From contig NZ_VEBF01000010.1 of NCBI RefSeq assembly GCF_007676705.1, positions 88,818 through 152,817 of the forward strand: 64,000 bases of DNA, in the 5' to 3' direction. The position numbers and the translations under genes were made by a program. Every line of letters starts with the position of its first letter. Position 1 is the stretch's first letter. This DNA is from Paenibacillus xylanexedens (GTDB taxonomy: Bacteria > Bacillota > Bacilli > Paenibacillales > Paenibacillaceae). Below, piece by piece: positions 53,339 to 61,949 of the stretch. A model generated the notes under the pieces. That model worked only from the letters and a program-made list of their open reading frames with translations. It made no database searches and was not told where the DNA came from.

Positions 53339-54635
53339 TGTCTGATTCCGCCTTTCCTTCCTGTTCTAACCGTACAGCGATTGCACGGGCATGTCCCTCA
53401 AGACCCTCATGGCGGGCCAACTCTATGATAGCCGCTCCGTTCTGCAGCAGCGCTTCTTTACTATAATAGATCAGACTCGACTTCTTGATAAAATCATCCA
53501 CATCCACCGGTGAACTGAAACGGGCAGTGCCATTGGTCGGAATAATATGATTCGGTCCGGCAAAATAATCCCCTACCGGCTCCGAGCTGTATGGGCCGAG
53601 GAAGATCGCGCCGGCATTCTCGATCCGGCCAGCGTAAGCCATCGGCTCCTGCACCATGATCTCCAGATGCTCCGGTGCGAGCCGGTTCACCACATCGATT
53701 CCCTCATCGATGGAATCGACTACAATAATCGCGCCATACTGCTCCACGGAAGCAGCAGCGATATCGCGTCGCGGCAGCACAGCAAGCTGGCGCTGCACTT
53801 CGCCCTGCACGGCTTCCGCCAGTGTGGCCGAGTTCGTGACGAGAATGGCCGATGCCATCTCGTCATGTTCCGCCTGCGACAACAGGTCTGCGGCGACATA
53901 CACCGGATTCGCCGTATCATCGGCGAGTACCACAATCTCACTCGGCCCGGCGATACTGTCGATATCGACCGCACCGTATACCTCGCGCTTCGCGAGCGCC
54001 ACGTAAATATTGCCCGGTCCACAGATCTTGTCGACCGGGGCAATGCTTTCCGTGCCGTAAGCCAAGGCGGCGATGGCCTGAGCGCCGCCAACCCGGTACA
54101 TCTCGCTCACGCCTGCTTCCGCAGCAGCGACGAGAATGTACGGGTTAATACCTTCGCCGCCGTTCGTAGACGGCGGCGTCACGAGAACAATCTCCGGCAC
54201 GCCTGCCACCTGTGCCGGAATCACATTCATCAGCACAGACGATGGATACGCTGCTTTGCCGCCAGGTACATAGACACCGACCCGCTTCAGCGGTCGGATG
54301 ACCTGGCCCAGCAGGCTGCCGTCCGGCTGCCAATCCATCCAAGAGTTGCGTTTCTGCTTCTCATGAAACGCACGAATGTTGGCGGCGGCTTGCCGAATCG
54401 CCGTCACAAAGGATGGCTCCACGGCTGCATAAGCCGCCTGCAGCTCTTCCTGCGGCACGCGTAGCTCCGCTGCCGTCAGCTTCGTGCGGTCCAGCTGCTC
54501 CGTGTAACGCAGCAGGGCCGCATCTCCTTCCTGGCGAATGTCGCTGACAATGCGCCGTACCGTTTCATTTTGCTCTGGCGTACCATACTCTACTTCTCGC
54601 TTCAGATCAAACTCCCGTGCAGGTACAATTTTCAT
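53331..54635 (-). CDS. hisD: Histidinol dehydrogenase
   Basis: A 434-residue zinc enzyme performing the last two oxidations to histidine with NAD. It has YVPGGKAAYPSSVLMNVIPA, the signature KICGPGNIYVALAKREVYG, DLLSQAEHDEMASA (zinc Gln/His) and LAPEHLEIM with the catalytic Glu/His. GC content rises visibly in the 5' half (53700-54600) compared with its neighbours. It starts at 54635, 115 bases after hisG. Confidence 0.97.
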   Translation of the reverse strand: MKIVPAREFDLKREVEYGTPEQNETVRRIVSDIRQEGDAALLRYTEQLDRTKLTAAELRVPQEELQAAYAAVEPSFVTAIRQAAANIRAFHEKQKRNSWMDWQPDGSLLGQVIRPLKRVGVYVPGGKAAYPSSVLMNVIPAQVAGVPEIVLVTPPSTNGGEGINPYILVAAAEAGVSEMYRVGGAQAIAALAYGTESIAPVDKICGPGNIYVALAKREVYGAVDIDSIAGPSEIVVLADDTANPVYVAADLLSQAEHDEMASAILVTNSATLAEAVQGEVQRQLAVLPRRDIAAASVEQYGAIIVVDSIDEGIDVVNRLAPEHLEIMVQEPMAYAGRIENAGAIFLGPYSSEPVGDYFAGPNHIIPTNGTARFSSPVDVDDFIKKSSLIYYSKEALLQNGAAIIELARHEGLEGHARAIAVRLEQEGKAESDNG

Positions 54636-54750
54636 GCGTACAACCCCCTTATCCCCTATAATGCCTGCCTACTTATGGCTGATTCGTTTCTTTGTTAGTG
54701 TCCTTACCTCTGCTCTACATGTTTCTCATCTATGTTTCCGACGCAATAAC

Positions 54751-55410
54751 TTATCCCCGAAGGCTTCCTGCCGAAATCTCATTCGATGCCGGAATGACCT
54801 GCTGAAGAGCATCACATAAAGCCTGGATTCGTGCATTTTTCATCCGATAACTTACCCGGTTGGCGATAAGACGGCTCGTAATATCCAGAATGCCTGTCAT
54901 CTCCACAAGTCCGTTCTCGCGCAGCGTCTGACCTGTCTCCACCAGATCGACAATTCGGTCCGCCAGACCAATCAGGGGTGCAAGCTCAATGGAACCATTC
55001 AGCTTGATCACCTCGACCTGCTGTCCCTGCTCCCGGAAATACTGCGAAGCAATCCTTGGGTACTTTGTTGCGACACGTTGCTGGATACCTGGTTTCCAGT
55101 CCGGAAGTCCAATGACAGACATACGGCACTGAGCGATTCCCAGATTCAACAGTTCATACACATCCCGATTCTCCTCCAGCAGCACGTCTTTACCGACAAT
55201 TCCGATATCGGCAACACCGTACTCCACATACGTTGGAACATCCACGGGTTTCGCCATGATGAATTCCATTCCTGCTTCCGGTACTTCAATGACCAGTCTG
55301 CGTGTATCGTCCACGTCTTCTGGAATATCCAGTCCCGCTTCACGGAACAATTTGGAGGCTTTTTTATAGATTCGGCCCTTCGGCATGGCCACCTTCAGAA
55401 TATCCGACAT
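54751..55410 (-). CDS. hisG: ATP phosphoribosyltransferase, short form
   Basis: A 219-residue catalytic subunit of the HisG-S type, which lacks the C-terminal regulatory domain and needs HisZ. Visible are KVAMPKGRIYKKASKLF, DVPTYVEYGVADIGIVGKD and the phosphate-binding ELAPLIGLADRIVDLVETGQ. It condenses ATP with PRPP, the committed step. The start ATG 55410 lies one base after the hisZ stop, with AGGAGG inside hisZ. Confidence 0.97.
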   Translation of the reverse strand: MSDILKVAMPKGRIYKKASKLFREAGLDIPEDVDDTRRLVIEVPEAGMEFIMAKPVDVPTYVEYGVADIGIVGKDVLLEENRDVYELLNLGIAQCRMSVIGLPDWKPGIQQRVATKYPRIASQYFREQGQQVEVIKLNGSIELAPLIGLADRIVDLVETGQTLRENGLVEMTGILDITSRLIANRVSYRMKNARIQALCDALQQVIPASNEISAGSLRG

Positions 55411-55411
55411 C

Positions 55412-56611
55412 TCAGCGTCCTCCTTCTTCAGATCCGTAAGTAATAACCTGCTCAGCCTGAACAGTTGTTGCTCCACCCGATACAGCATTTCCCTCAGCTC
55501 CGTCTTTAGAAAGAAGGAGTGTCACTACATTTTGACCCATACTGCGTAATCTTGCCGCTTCTGTTAGTGCCTCTGCCCGACGTTTCGGGCTGTATTGGAT
55601 AAGTATTGGTTTTTTCTCTTCAATGATAATGCCATGAACGCCATCAATAATCCGGTTGGTTTTCAGTGCAAATCCTGTAGCTGGTAACGAGCGCCCAAAC
55701 TGTTGTAACAGATTATCATACCGTCCGCCGCTACATACAGGTGATCCCAGTTCTGCCGCATACCCTTCAAACGTCATGCCCGTATAATAGGAGAAGTCAC
55801 CGATCATCGTCAGATCAATCAGTACATGCTCAGATACACCGTAAGCTTCCAACACTTCGAATACCGCACACAGATGTGCAATTGATTGAGTTGCTTCAGC
55901 GCTGGAACTTAGCTCTGCCGCATGTGTGCATACTTCCTTACCACCGCGTAGGCGCAGGATCGCTTCAAGCTGTTCTTTAAGCTTAGGCTCCAGATTCAAT
56001 GCTTCAATTGACTGGCGGTAGCCGACATAATCCCGTCCGAGCAGACCTTCCTTCAATTGCTCCTGCTCAGCGGTCTGACCTGGAATTACTTCCTCCAGTA
56101 ATCCGTTCAGGAATCCCATATGCCCCATTGCTATTTTAAAAGAAGACACGCCCGCTGCCTGCAAAGAGGCAATTGCTAACGCAACAACTTCTGCATCCGC
56201 TTCAGGTGAGTCGTCCCCGACCAGCTCCACGCCTGTCTGGAAGAATTCCGCCTCACGTCCAGCTTCCTCTTCAATGGAACGGAATACGTTGGCATGATAG
56301 GATAAACGCAGCGGTAACTGCTCATCTTTGAGCATGGACGAAACTACGCGTGCAATCGGAGCCGTTAGATCCGATCTCAGCACCAGCGTGGTTCCGCGGC
56401 TGTTCAATAATTTAAATAATTTTCGGTCTGATGTAGAGCTTGCTACTCCTACGGTATCGTAATATTCAATCGTTGGCGTGATGATCTGACGGTAACCCCA
56501 GCGTTCCATACATTCCAGTACATTGCGTTCAATCGTCCGCAGCTTGGATACTACATGTGGTGTATAGTCGCGGAATCCGGTCGGTTTTTCAAAACCTTTT
56601 GGTTTGGACAT
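55412..56611 (-). CDS. hisZ: ATP phosphoribosyltransferase regulatory subunit
   Basis: A 399-residue paralogue of histidyl-tRNA synthetase. It keeps the class II core (GFRDYTPHVVSKLRTIE, TLVLRSDLTAPIARVVSSM, SGGRYDNLLQQFG) but lacks a normal anticodon-binding domain. HisZ forms an octamer with short HisG and makes it sensitive to histidine. It is the first gene of the his operon, preceded by a leader with a small palindrome. Confidence 0.95.
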   Translation of the reverse strand: MSKPKGFEKPTGFRDYTPHVVSKLRTIERNVLECMERWGYRQIITPTIEYYDTVGVASSTSDRKLFKLLNSRGTTLVLRSDLTAPIARVVSSMLKDEQLPLRLSYHANVFRSIEEEAGREAEFFQTGVELVGDDSPEADAEVVALAIASLQAAGVSSFKIAMGHMGFLNGLLEEVIPGQTAEQEQLKEGLLGRDYVGYRQSIEALNLEPKLKEQLEAILRLRGGKEVCTHAAELSSSAEATQSIAHLCAVFEVLEAYGVSEHVLIDLTMIGDFSYYTGMTFEGYAAELGSPVCSGGRYDNLLQQFGRSLPATGFALKTNRIIDGVHGIIIEEKKPILIQYSPKRRAEALTEAARLRSMGQNVVTLLLSKDGAEGNAVSGGATTVQAEQVITYGSEEGGR

Positions 56612-56667
56612 TGGTAATATTCACCCCGAGTCAGTAATTTAAGAGTCGCACTCGTTCTATTTCAACA

Positions 56668-56688
56668 GGATTTATGTAGTGTAAATCC
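56668..56688. promoter_or_regulatory. Palindromic candidate operator of the his operon
   Basis: GGATTTA and TAAATCC with a 7-base spacer, directly downstream of a TAGAAT -10-like hexamer on the minus strand. Position fits a repressor site. The factor is unknown; a TrpR-like HisR/YerC protein is one possibility. Confidence 0.4.
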
Positions 56689-56940
56689 CCATTCTATCTT
56701 ATAAACTTGAATCACCGTATTGCCGTAAAAAGCTTTCAACTATTGGTTTAGTTTAATCTTTATCATGTTTAATTCTCTTAAAATACTTTTACATGGTAAA
56801 GTGCTAACAAACTAAAGGATATGGGATATGATAACATGAAATCCGCATTACCGTCAACAATACCGAGGCTTGAACGTCCTTGGATGAACATATTATTATA
56901 TACACGCACCGTTACCCTCACCAATCGGTATTTATATACG

Positions 56941-56966
56941 AAAAAAGCTGCCATCAGCAGCTTTTT
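56941..56966. terminator. Terminator of the acyltransferase gene
   Basis: AAAAAGCTGC, loop CATCA, GCAGCTTTTT, with A and T runs making it usable on both strands. Confidence 0.85.
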
Positions 56967-57014
56967 ACATCGAATCATCTTCATTAATTCATCTTGATTT
57001 ATCACTTTATGGAC

Positions 57015-57557
57015 TTAATGCACACTACCCTGAGAAGAATCATCCATGTTAAAGACAGTCTCTTCAGTAGAAGCTGCCGGACGTGATAAATCACGCAGTG
57101 GATTGCCTCCAACAAAAGCTCCTGGAGCAACATCCTTATGTACGACAGCTCCGGCAGCCACAACGGCTCCATCCCCTATAGTCACCCCGGGCAGAATTGT
57201 TGTATTGGCACCAATCAGTACATTTTCCCCAATAATCACCTCACCGAGCCTGTACTCCTTAATGAGATACTCATGAGCGAGAATCGTTGTGTTGTAACCA
57301 ATGACCGAGTTTTCACCAACCGTTATTTTCTCCGGAAAGAACACATCTACCATCACCATCAGGCCAAAAGCTGTGTGTTTTCCCACCTTCATACCGAGCA
57401 TACGGCGGTATATCCAGTTCTTCACCGATAGAATCGGACAGTAGCGTGACAACTGGATCCAGATAAAATTACGAACGCCCTTCCACGGACTCACTGTCTT
57501 GTAGATATGCCAAAGTGCATTCTGGTCCTCTACCGGATAGCGGGTTACTTTTCTCAT
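57015..57557 (-). CDS. Hexapeptide-repeat acyltransferase (YvoF-like)
   Basis: A 180-residue left-handed beta-helix protein. Hexapeptide repeats run through residues about 75-150 (ITVGENSVIGYNTTILAHEY, VIIGENVLIGANTTILPGVT, IGDGAVVAAGAVVHKDV, PGAFVGGNPLR). Enzymes of this type move acetyl groups from acetyl-CoA to sugars or other acceptors. It corresponds to B. subtilis yvoF in the hprK-lgt-yvoD-ppaX-yvoF cluster. Its ATG overlaps the ppaX stop by four bases, so it is co-transcribed. Substrate unknown. Confidence 0.9.
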   Translation of the reverse strand: MRKVTRYPVEDQNALWHIYKTVSPWKGVRNFIWIQLSRYCPILSVKNWIYRRMLGMKVGKHTAFGLMVMVDVFFPEKITVGENSVIGYNTTILAHEYLIKEYRLGEVIIGENVLIGANTTILPGVTIGDGAVVAAGAVVHKDVAPGAFVGGNPLRDLSRPAASTEETVFNMDDSSQGSVH

Positions 57558-58210
57558 GAACGTTCCGTTTCAATCCGGATGAGTTTCAACAAGTCTCTCA
57601 TATCATGCAGCATGTGATCGGGGCCATATCCATTCAGGATCGTTTCCCCTTTCAGAGACCATGCAACTCCTGCTGAGAGAGCCCCAGCATTTTGTGCCGA
57701 TTGGATATCCACCGGACTGTCACCCACCATTAACGTTTTGGCAGGATCTGCACCCAGTTCCGTCATGGCTTTCAGTACAGGTTCAGCGTGTGGCTTCGGA
57801 TTCGTTACGTCGGTCACTGTTACAATCGTCTGCATGTACTTAAGCAGGTCAAAACGCTCAAGCACCTTTAATGTAGATGGACGAATTTTGGTTGTGACCA
57901 CACCCATCACAATGCCAGCCTGATGCAGAGCCTCTACTACCTCAATAACATGTGGAAAAGGTCTAACCATCGCTTCATGATGGATATCATTATAGGCGCG
58001 GTAACCTTTCACGTACTCGGAGACTTCCTCCTGCCCTGAGAAGGTGCGCATTTGCTGCTCCAGTGTGCCACCCATATGCGGAATAATCTGTTCCCGTGTC
58101 CATGGAGCTGAATGCTCCCATCCCCCCATGACATGCTGGAATGAGCTGATAATCAGCTCATTGGTATCAATAATCGTTCCATCGAGATCGAACAATACCG
58201 TGTCAATCAT
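57554..58210 (-). CDS. ppaX: Pyrophosphatase PpaX
   Basis: A 218-residue HAD-superfamily hydrolase. Motif I is DTVLFDLDGTIIDTNE (residues 3-18), motif II VVTTKIR, and motifs III/IV KPHAEPVLKAM and MVGDSPVDIQSAQNAG. PpaX hydrolyses the pyrophosphate released when HPr kinase/phosphorylase dephosphorylates HPr-Ser46-P, which pulls that reaction forward. Its place next to lgt and hprK supports this assignment over a generic phosphoglycolate phosphatase. Confidence 0.9.
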   Translation of the reverse strand: MIDTVLFDLDGTIIDTNELIISSFQHVMGGWEHSAPWTREQIIPHMGGTLEQQMRTFSGQEEVSEYVKGYRAYNDIHHEAMVRPFPHVIEVVEALHQAGIVMGVVTTKIRPSTLKVLERFDLLKYMQTIVTVTDVTNPKPHAEPVLKAMTELGADPAKTLMVGDSPVDIQSAQNAGALSAGVAWSLKGETILNGYGPDHMLHDMRDLLKLIRIETERS

Positions 58211-58216
58211 GTTGCA

Positions 58217-59242
58217 TTACTCCTTTTTATCATCAACTTGCTTCGGATCGTCTTTGGCTGGAGGCGTTACCTTATTCTCTTTGCCAGCAACCGTTCCCGT
58301 ATGCTCCATATCATCTGCAGGAACTTTGGACGATACAATCGGATCACTGTAACGAACATCCGCTTTACCTGTCACTCTTCTCACCACAATGAATACAACA
58401 GCAACAATTATGATGCCAATAGCGAGCAGTTGTGAGATTCTCACGTTACCGTATGCAGGATCAAGATATCCTTGTTCGAAGCCCATTGCAGTCATTGGAG
58501 ACCACAACCCGTCCACTAATGAAGCAACCCACTGCGGAGCCTGGAAGCCCAGACTGTCCGTACGCAAAGCTTCAATGAAGAAGCGACCGATAGAGTACCA
58601 GATGAAATAAGACATGAACAGTTCGCCTGAACGCAGAAACTTCTGACGACGCAGAACCAGCAGCAAGACCAGACCAACGAGACTCCACATCGATTCATAC
58701 AAAAACGCAGGATGGTGGAACACACCGTCTATGTTCATTTGATTCACAATAAAGTCTGGCAGATGAAGCTTGTCTCTCAAAAATGATTCTTCCACGGGAC
58801 CGCCGTAGGCTTCCTGGTTCACGAAGTTCCCCCAGCGTCCAATCAACTGTCCAACAATAAGTCCAGGCGCACAGATATCGGCCATACGCCAGAAGTTATA
58901 CCCTTTACGACGGAAGAAAATAACTGCACAGATGATAGCACCAATAAGTGCACCATAGATGGCAATACCGCCATTCCATATTTTAAAGACATCCCAGAAA
59001 TTATCCTTATAATCGTCCCATTTAAATGCTACGTAGTAGATGCGGGCGCCAATGATGGCAGATGGCACACCCAACAGAACCATGTCCATGAACACTTCCT
59101 GCGGGATATTGTATCTTTTACCTTCCCGGATCACGAGCAATAGTCCTACAAGTGCCGCGGCACCAAGAATAAGCCCGTACCAGTGAACCTTTAACGCTCC
59201 AATAGAGAACGCGATCGGGTTCAACAGTAATAATGTATCCAT
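58217..59242 (-). CDS. lgt: Prolipoprotein diacylglyceryl transferase
   Basis: A 341-residue membrane enzyme with about seven helices. Signatures are HWYGLILGAAALVGLLLVI, the Lgt motif IGRWGNFVNQEAYGGPV, and the Arg-rich LRRQKFLRSGELF. It attaches diacylglycerol to the Cys of lipoprotein precursors. A hydrophilic C-terminal tail of about 45 residues (DPIVSSKVPADD...) extends past the usual end. Six bases separate it from ppaX; 120 bases from hprK. Confidence 0.96.
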   Translation of the reverse strand: MDTLLLLNPIAFSIGALKVHWYGLILGAAALVGLLLVIREGKRYNIPQEVFMDMVLLGVPSAIIGARIYYVAFKWDDYKDNFWDVFKIWNGGIAIYGALIGAIICAVIFFRRKGYNFWRMADICAPGLIVGQLIGRWGNFVNQEAYGGPVEESFLRDKLHLPDFIVNQMNIDGVFHHPAFLYESMWSLVGLVLLLVLRRQKFLRSGELFMSYFIWYSIGRFFIEALRTDSLGFQAPQWVASLVDGLWSPMTAMGFEQGYLDPAYGNVRISQLLAIGIIIVAVVFIVVRRVTGKADVRYSDPIVSSKVPADDMEHTGTVAGKENKVTPPAKDDPKQVDDKKE

Positions 59243-59362
59243 TCATTCACACTCCTATAAATTCGATCAATCGCACGCATGACGAAAGGTTGGCATGCCC
59301 TGCGCCTTCAGAGAAGCAGTACATGTCAACCATTTATCATAAGTTCAATTTATATATGCTTC

Positions 59363-60301
59363 TTAATCCATGTCTTCCATATCTTCTGAGATGGTTGCTG
59401 TCAATTTATTCGTGAATTGCAATGCAGCATTAAGACCCATCTGTTTCAGACGATAGTTCATGCCGGCCACTTCGATAATAACGGCCAAGTTCCGTCCCGG
59501 ACGAACAGGAATCGTAACGAGAGGCACATCGGTATCAATGATCCGTGTTGTCTCTTCATCCAGACCCAGACGATCATATTGTTTATCCTGCTGCCATGCT
59601 TCCAGACGTACAACCAAGGTAATCCGTTTGTTATTACGAACTGCACCAGCTCCGAACAAAGTCATGACGTTGATGATGCCCACGCCTCGAATTTCGAGTA
59701 AATGGCGGATCAGTTCAGGTGCAGTACCGTGCAACTGAAAGTCTGATGTTTGGCGGATTTCTACGGCATCATCGGCAATCAGTCGGTGTCCGCGTTTAAC
59801 CAGTTCAAGCGCTGTTTCACTCTTACCAATACCGCTACTACCTGTGATCAACATACCAACCCCGTATACATCACACAGTACACCATGAATCGTTGCAGTA
59901 GGTGCTAATTTGCCCTCCAAAAATCCGGTAATCCGGCTGGACAGAATCGTTGTTGCCATATTACTACGCAATACAGCCAGGTCCCGTTCTTCACTAATAT
60001 CAATCAGTTCTTGCGGAACTTCAAGTCCGCGCGTTACAACGATACAAGGTGTCTCTTCCGTACAAAGACGTTGCATACGATCACGTCGTTCTTGCTCCGG
60101 CAACATTGCGAAAAAGGCAAGCTCCGTTCTTCCAAGCAACTGTACACGTTCTTGTGGATGGTATTCAAAATAACCGGCCATTTCCAGACCAGGACGGTTC
60201 AGATCATCTACCGTAATGACTCTTTTCAGTCCGTGAGATCCAGAAACAACCTCTAACTGAAACTGCTGTACCAATTCGGATACTTTCACTTTTTTCGCCA
60301 T
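59363..60301 (-). CDS. hprK: HPr kinase/phosphorylase
   Basis: A 312-residue bifunctional enzyme. An N-terminal domain (residues 1-125) is followed by the Walker A GSSGIGKSETALELVKRGH (about 153-171), ADDAVEIR, the signature EIRGVGIINVMTLFGAGAV and the C-terminal RPGRNLAVIIEVAGMNYRLK. It phosphorylates Ser46 of HPr when glycolytic intermediates are high and reverses this when phosphate is high. The start ATG 60301 has AAAGGAAGAG upstream; a longer frame is rejected. Its substrate candidate is encoded at 28999-29268. Confidence 0.97.
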   Translation of the reverse strand: MAKKVKVSELVQQFQLEVVSGSHGLKRVITVDDLNRPGLEMAGYFEYHPQERVQLLGRTELAFFAMLPEQERRDRMQRLCTEETPCIVVTRGLEVPQELIDISEERDLAVLRSNMATTILSSRITGFLEGKLAPTATIHGVLCDVYGVGMLITGSSGIGKSETALELVKRGHRLIADDAVEIRQTSDFQLHGTAPELIRHLLEIRGVGIINVMTLFGAGAVRNNKRITLVVRLEAWQQDKQYDRLGLDEETTRIIDTDVPLVTIPVRPGRNLAVIIEVAGMNYRLKQMGLNAALQFTNKLTATISEDMEDMD

Positions 60302-60721
60302 TTGTCTCTTCCTTTCAGCATTCGCTGTCCCTCTATGTAATTCAGATCGTGTATCAGTTCTTTCCATTATTAGCGCATTCACAACATGGGGTACAGATTG
60401 CATACCCTTCCAACAGTCAATTCTCTTAATGATAAGAAGACAGACCTTCAAATAATCTTAAATGAATTCCGGGCTGAATGCAATCGCGGCCTGCCACAAC
60501 CATTAGTAAGAAAAAGTCTTCTGATCGAAGCAGTAACGGGGATGCTACATTCGTGGTTTAGTAGATTTCTAACGATCATCGAATCCTTCAGCCCCGTTGA
60601 AAACTTATAGATTCAATAATCTTAAAAAAGCCCCTTCCAGCAATAACGGAAGGGGCTCTCAATACAATGTATAATTGCGTTAACTGTCAGGTTCCATCGT
60701 CACCGAGGAATCTCAGTATTA
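60302..60721. other. 420-base gap upstream of hprK
   Basis: It carries the terminator of the MsmX-type gene (60623-60660) and must hold the hprK promoter nearer 60310-60400, which I could not place. A 74-codon plus-strand frame has no ribosome site or family resemblance. Confidence 0.55.
60623..60660 (-). terminator. Terminator of the MsmX-type ATPase gene
   Basis: AGCCCCTTCC, 9-base loop, GGAAGGGGCT followed by TTTTTAAG on the minus strand. Confidence 0.92.
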
Positions 60722-61846
60722 TTAGTCTTGAAGAAGTACGTTCACTTCAGTCTCTTTGTCAAAGATATGAACTTTGTTCATGTCGATGGCCATTTTAACT
60801 GTGGAACCATCACGAGTGTTAGAACGTCCGTCTACACGTGCGATCGTTGTATCATTACCAACACCGCTCAGGTAGAGGAGCATTTCGTGACCCAAGTTCT
60901 CTGTTACATCTACGTGAGTAGAGAATACAGAGTTCGGGGATGCTTCCAGGAATACTGGCTCTTCGTGAATGTCTTCTGGACGAACACCCAGAATCACTTC
61001 TTTGCCAATGTATCCTCTAGATTTCAACACTTGTGCTTTACCTTGCGGGATTTCAACGTCCACGCCTGGAGCTACGAAGTGCAAGTTAGCACCTTGCTCA
61101 GCCAGTTTACCCGAGATAAAGTTCATTGTCGGGGAACCGATGAAACCAGCTACGAACAGGTTAGCCGGCAGGTTATACAACTCTTCCGGAGAAGCTGCTT
61201 GTTGGATGATACCATCCTTCATAACAACGATCCGATCACCCATCGTCATAGCTTCGATCTGGTCATGCGTTACGTAGATAACAGTTGTTTCCAAACGTTT
61301 CGCAAGTTTAGTGATCTCTGCACGCATTTGACCACGCAGTTTGGCATCCAAGTTGGAGAGAGGCTCATCCATCAAGAACACTTGTGGATCACGGACAATC
61401 GCACGTCCCAAAGCGACACGTTGACGTTGACCACCGGACAATGCCTTAGGTTTACGCTCAAGCAAATGCTCGATATCCAGAATTTTAGCTGCTTCACGTA
61501 CACGTTTGTCGATCTCATCTTTTTTAACCTTACGCAATTTCAAACCAAACGCCATGTTTTGATATACGCTCATATGCGGATACAGGGCATAGGATTGGAA
61601 TACCATCGCGATATCGCGGTCTTTAGGTGCAACATCATTAACGACACGGTCACCGATATAGAGTTTACCTTCAGAAATTTCCTCAAGGCCTGCGATCATA
61701 CGCAGTGTTGTTGATTTACCACAACCGGACGGACCTACCAGTACCAGAAATTCTTTATCTTTAATGTCCAGGTTAATGTCAACTACAGTTGCTTTATCAG
61801 AACCCGGGTATTTTTTGAAAATATGCTCTAAACGTACTCCAGCCAT
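60722..61846 (-). CDS. msmX: Sugar ABC transporter ATPase, MsmX/UgpC type
   Basis: A 374-residue ATPase. Walker A is GPSGCGKSTTLR (residues about 38-49), the signature LSGGQRQRVALGRA and Walker B VFLMDEPLSNLDAK. The C-terminal OB-fold regulatory domain (VILGVRPEDIHEE) is typical of MalK/MsmX. In B. subtilis one MsmX serves many sugar importers that lack their own ATPase; the permeases at 41156-42998 are such importers, and this gene stands alone as msmX does. GAGGAGG lies eight bases before ATG 61846. Confidence 0.93.
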   Translation of the reverse strand: MAGVRLEHIFKKYPGSDKATVVDINLDIKDKEFLVLVGPSGCGKSTTLRMIAGLEEISEGKLYIGDRVVNDVAPKDRDIAMVFQSYALYPHMSVYQNMAFGLKLRKVKKDEIDKRVREAAKILDIEHLLERKPKALSGGQRQRVALGRAIVRDPQVFLMDEPLSNLDAKLRGQMRAEITKLAKRLETTVIYVTHDQIEAMTMGDRIVVMKDGIIQQAASPEELYNLPANLFVAGFIGSPTMNFISGKLAEQGANLHFVAPGVDVEIPQGKAQVLKSRGYIGKEVILGVRPEDIHEEPVFLEASPNSVFSTHVDVTENLGHEMLLYLSGVGNDTTIARVDGRSNTRDGSTVKMAIDMNKVHIFDKETEVNVLLQD

Positions 61847-61949
61847 GATTGTTGCCTCCTCAGAGATCATTTTGTAATCGAATACAATTTGTATTTTTAT
61901 AATACCCTATCTACGTGAGGTTTGACTATTCGCAAACTGCACAAAAATA

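Larger units (their letters stand above)
56612..57014. other. 403-base region upstream of hisZ: palindrome and terminator
   Basis: On the minus strand a TAGAAT hexamer (56691-56696) lies just before a perfect palindrome GGATTTA-N7-TAAATCC (56668-56688), about 60 bases before the hisZ start. No T-box signature (GGTGG.ACC.CG) and no His-rich leader peptide were seen, so control is more likely by a repressor. The acyltransferase terminator lies at 56941-56966. Confidence 0.5.

Noticed and set aside
56612..57014. T-box riboswitch upstream of hisZ
   Set aside because: No conserved T-box sequence, specifier stem or matching antiterminator was found.
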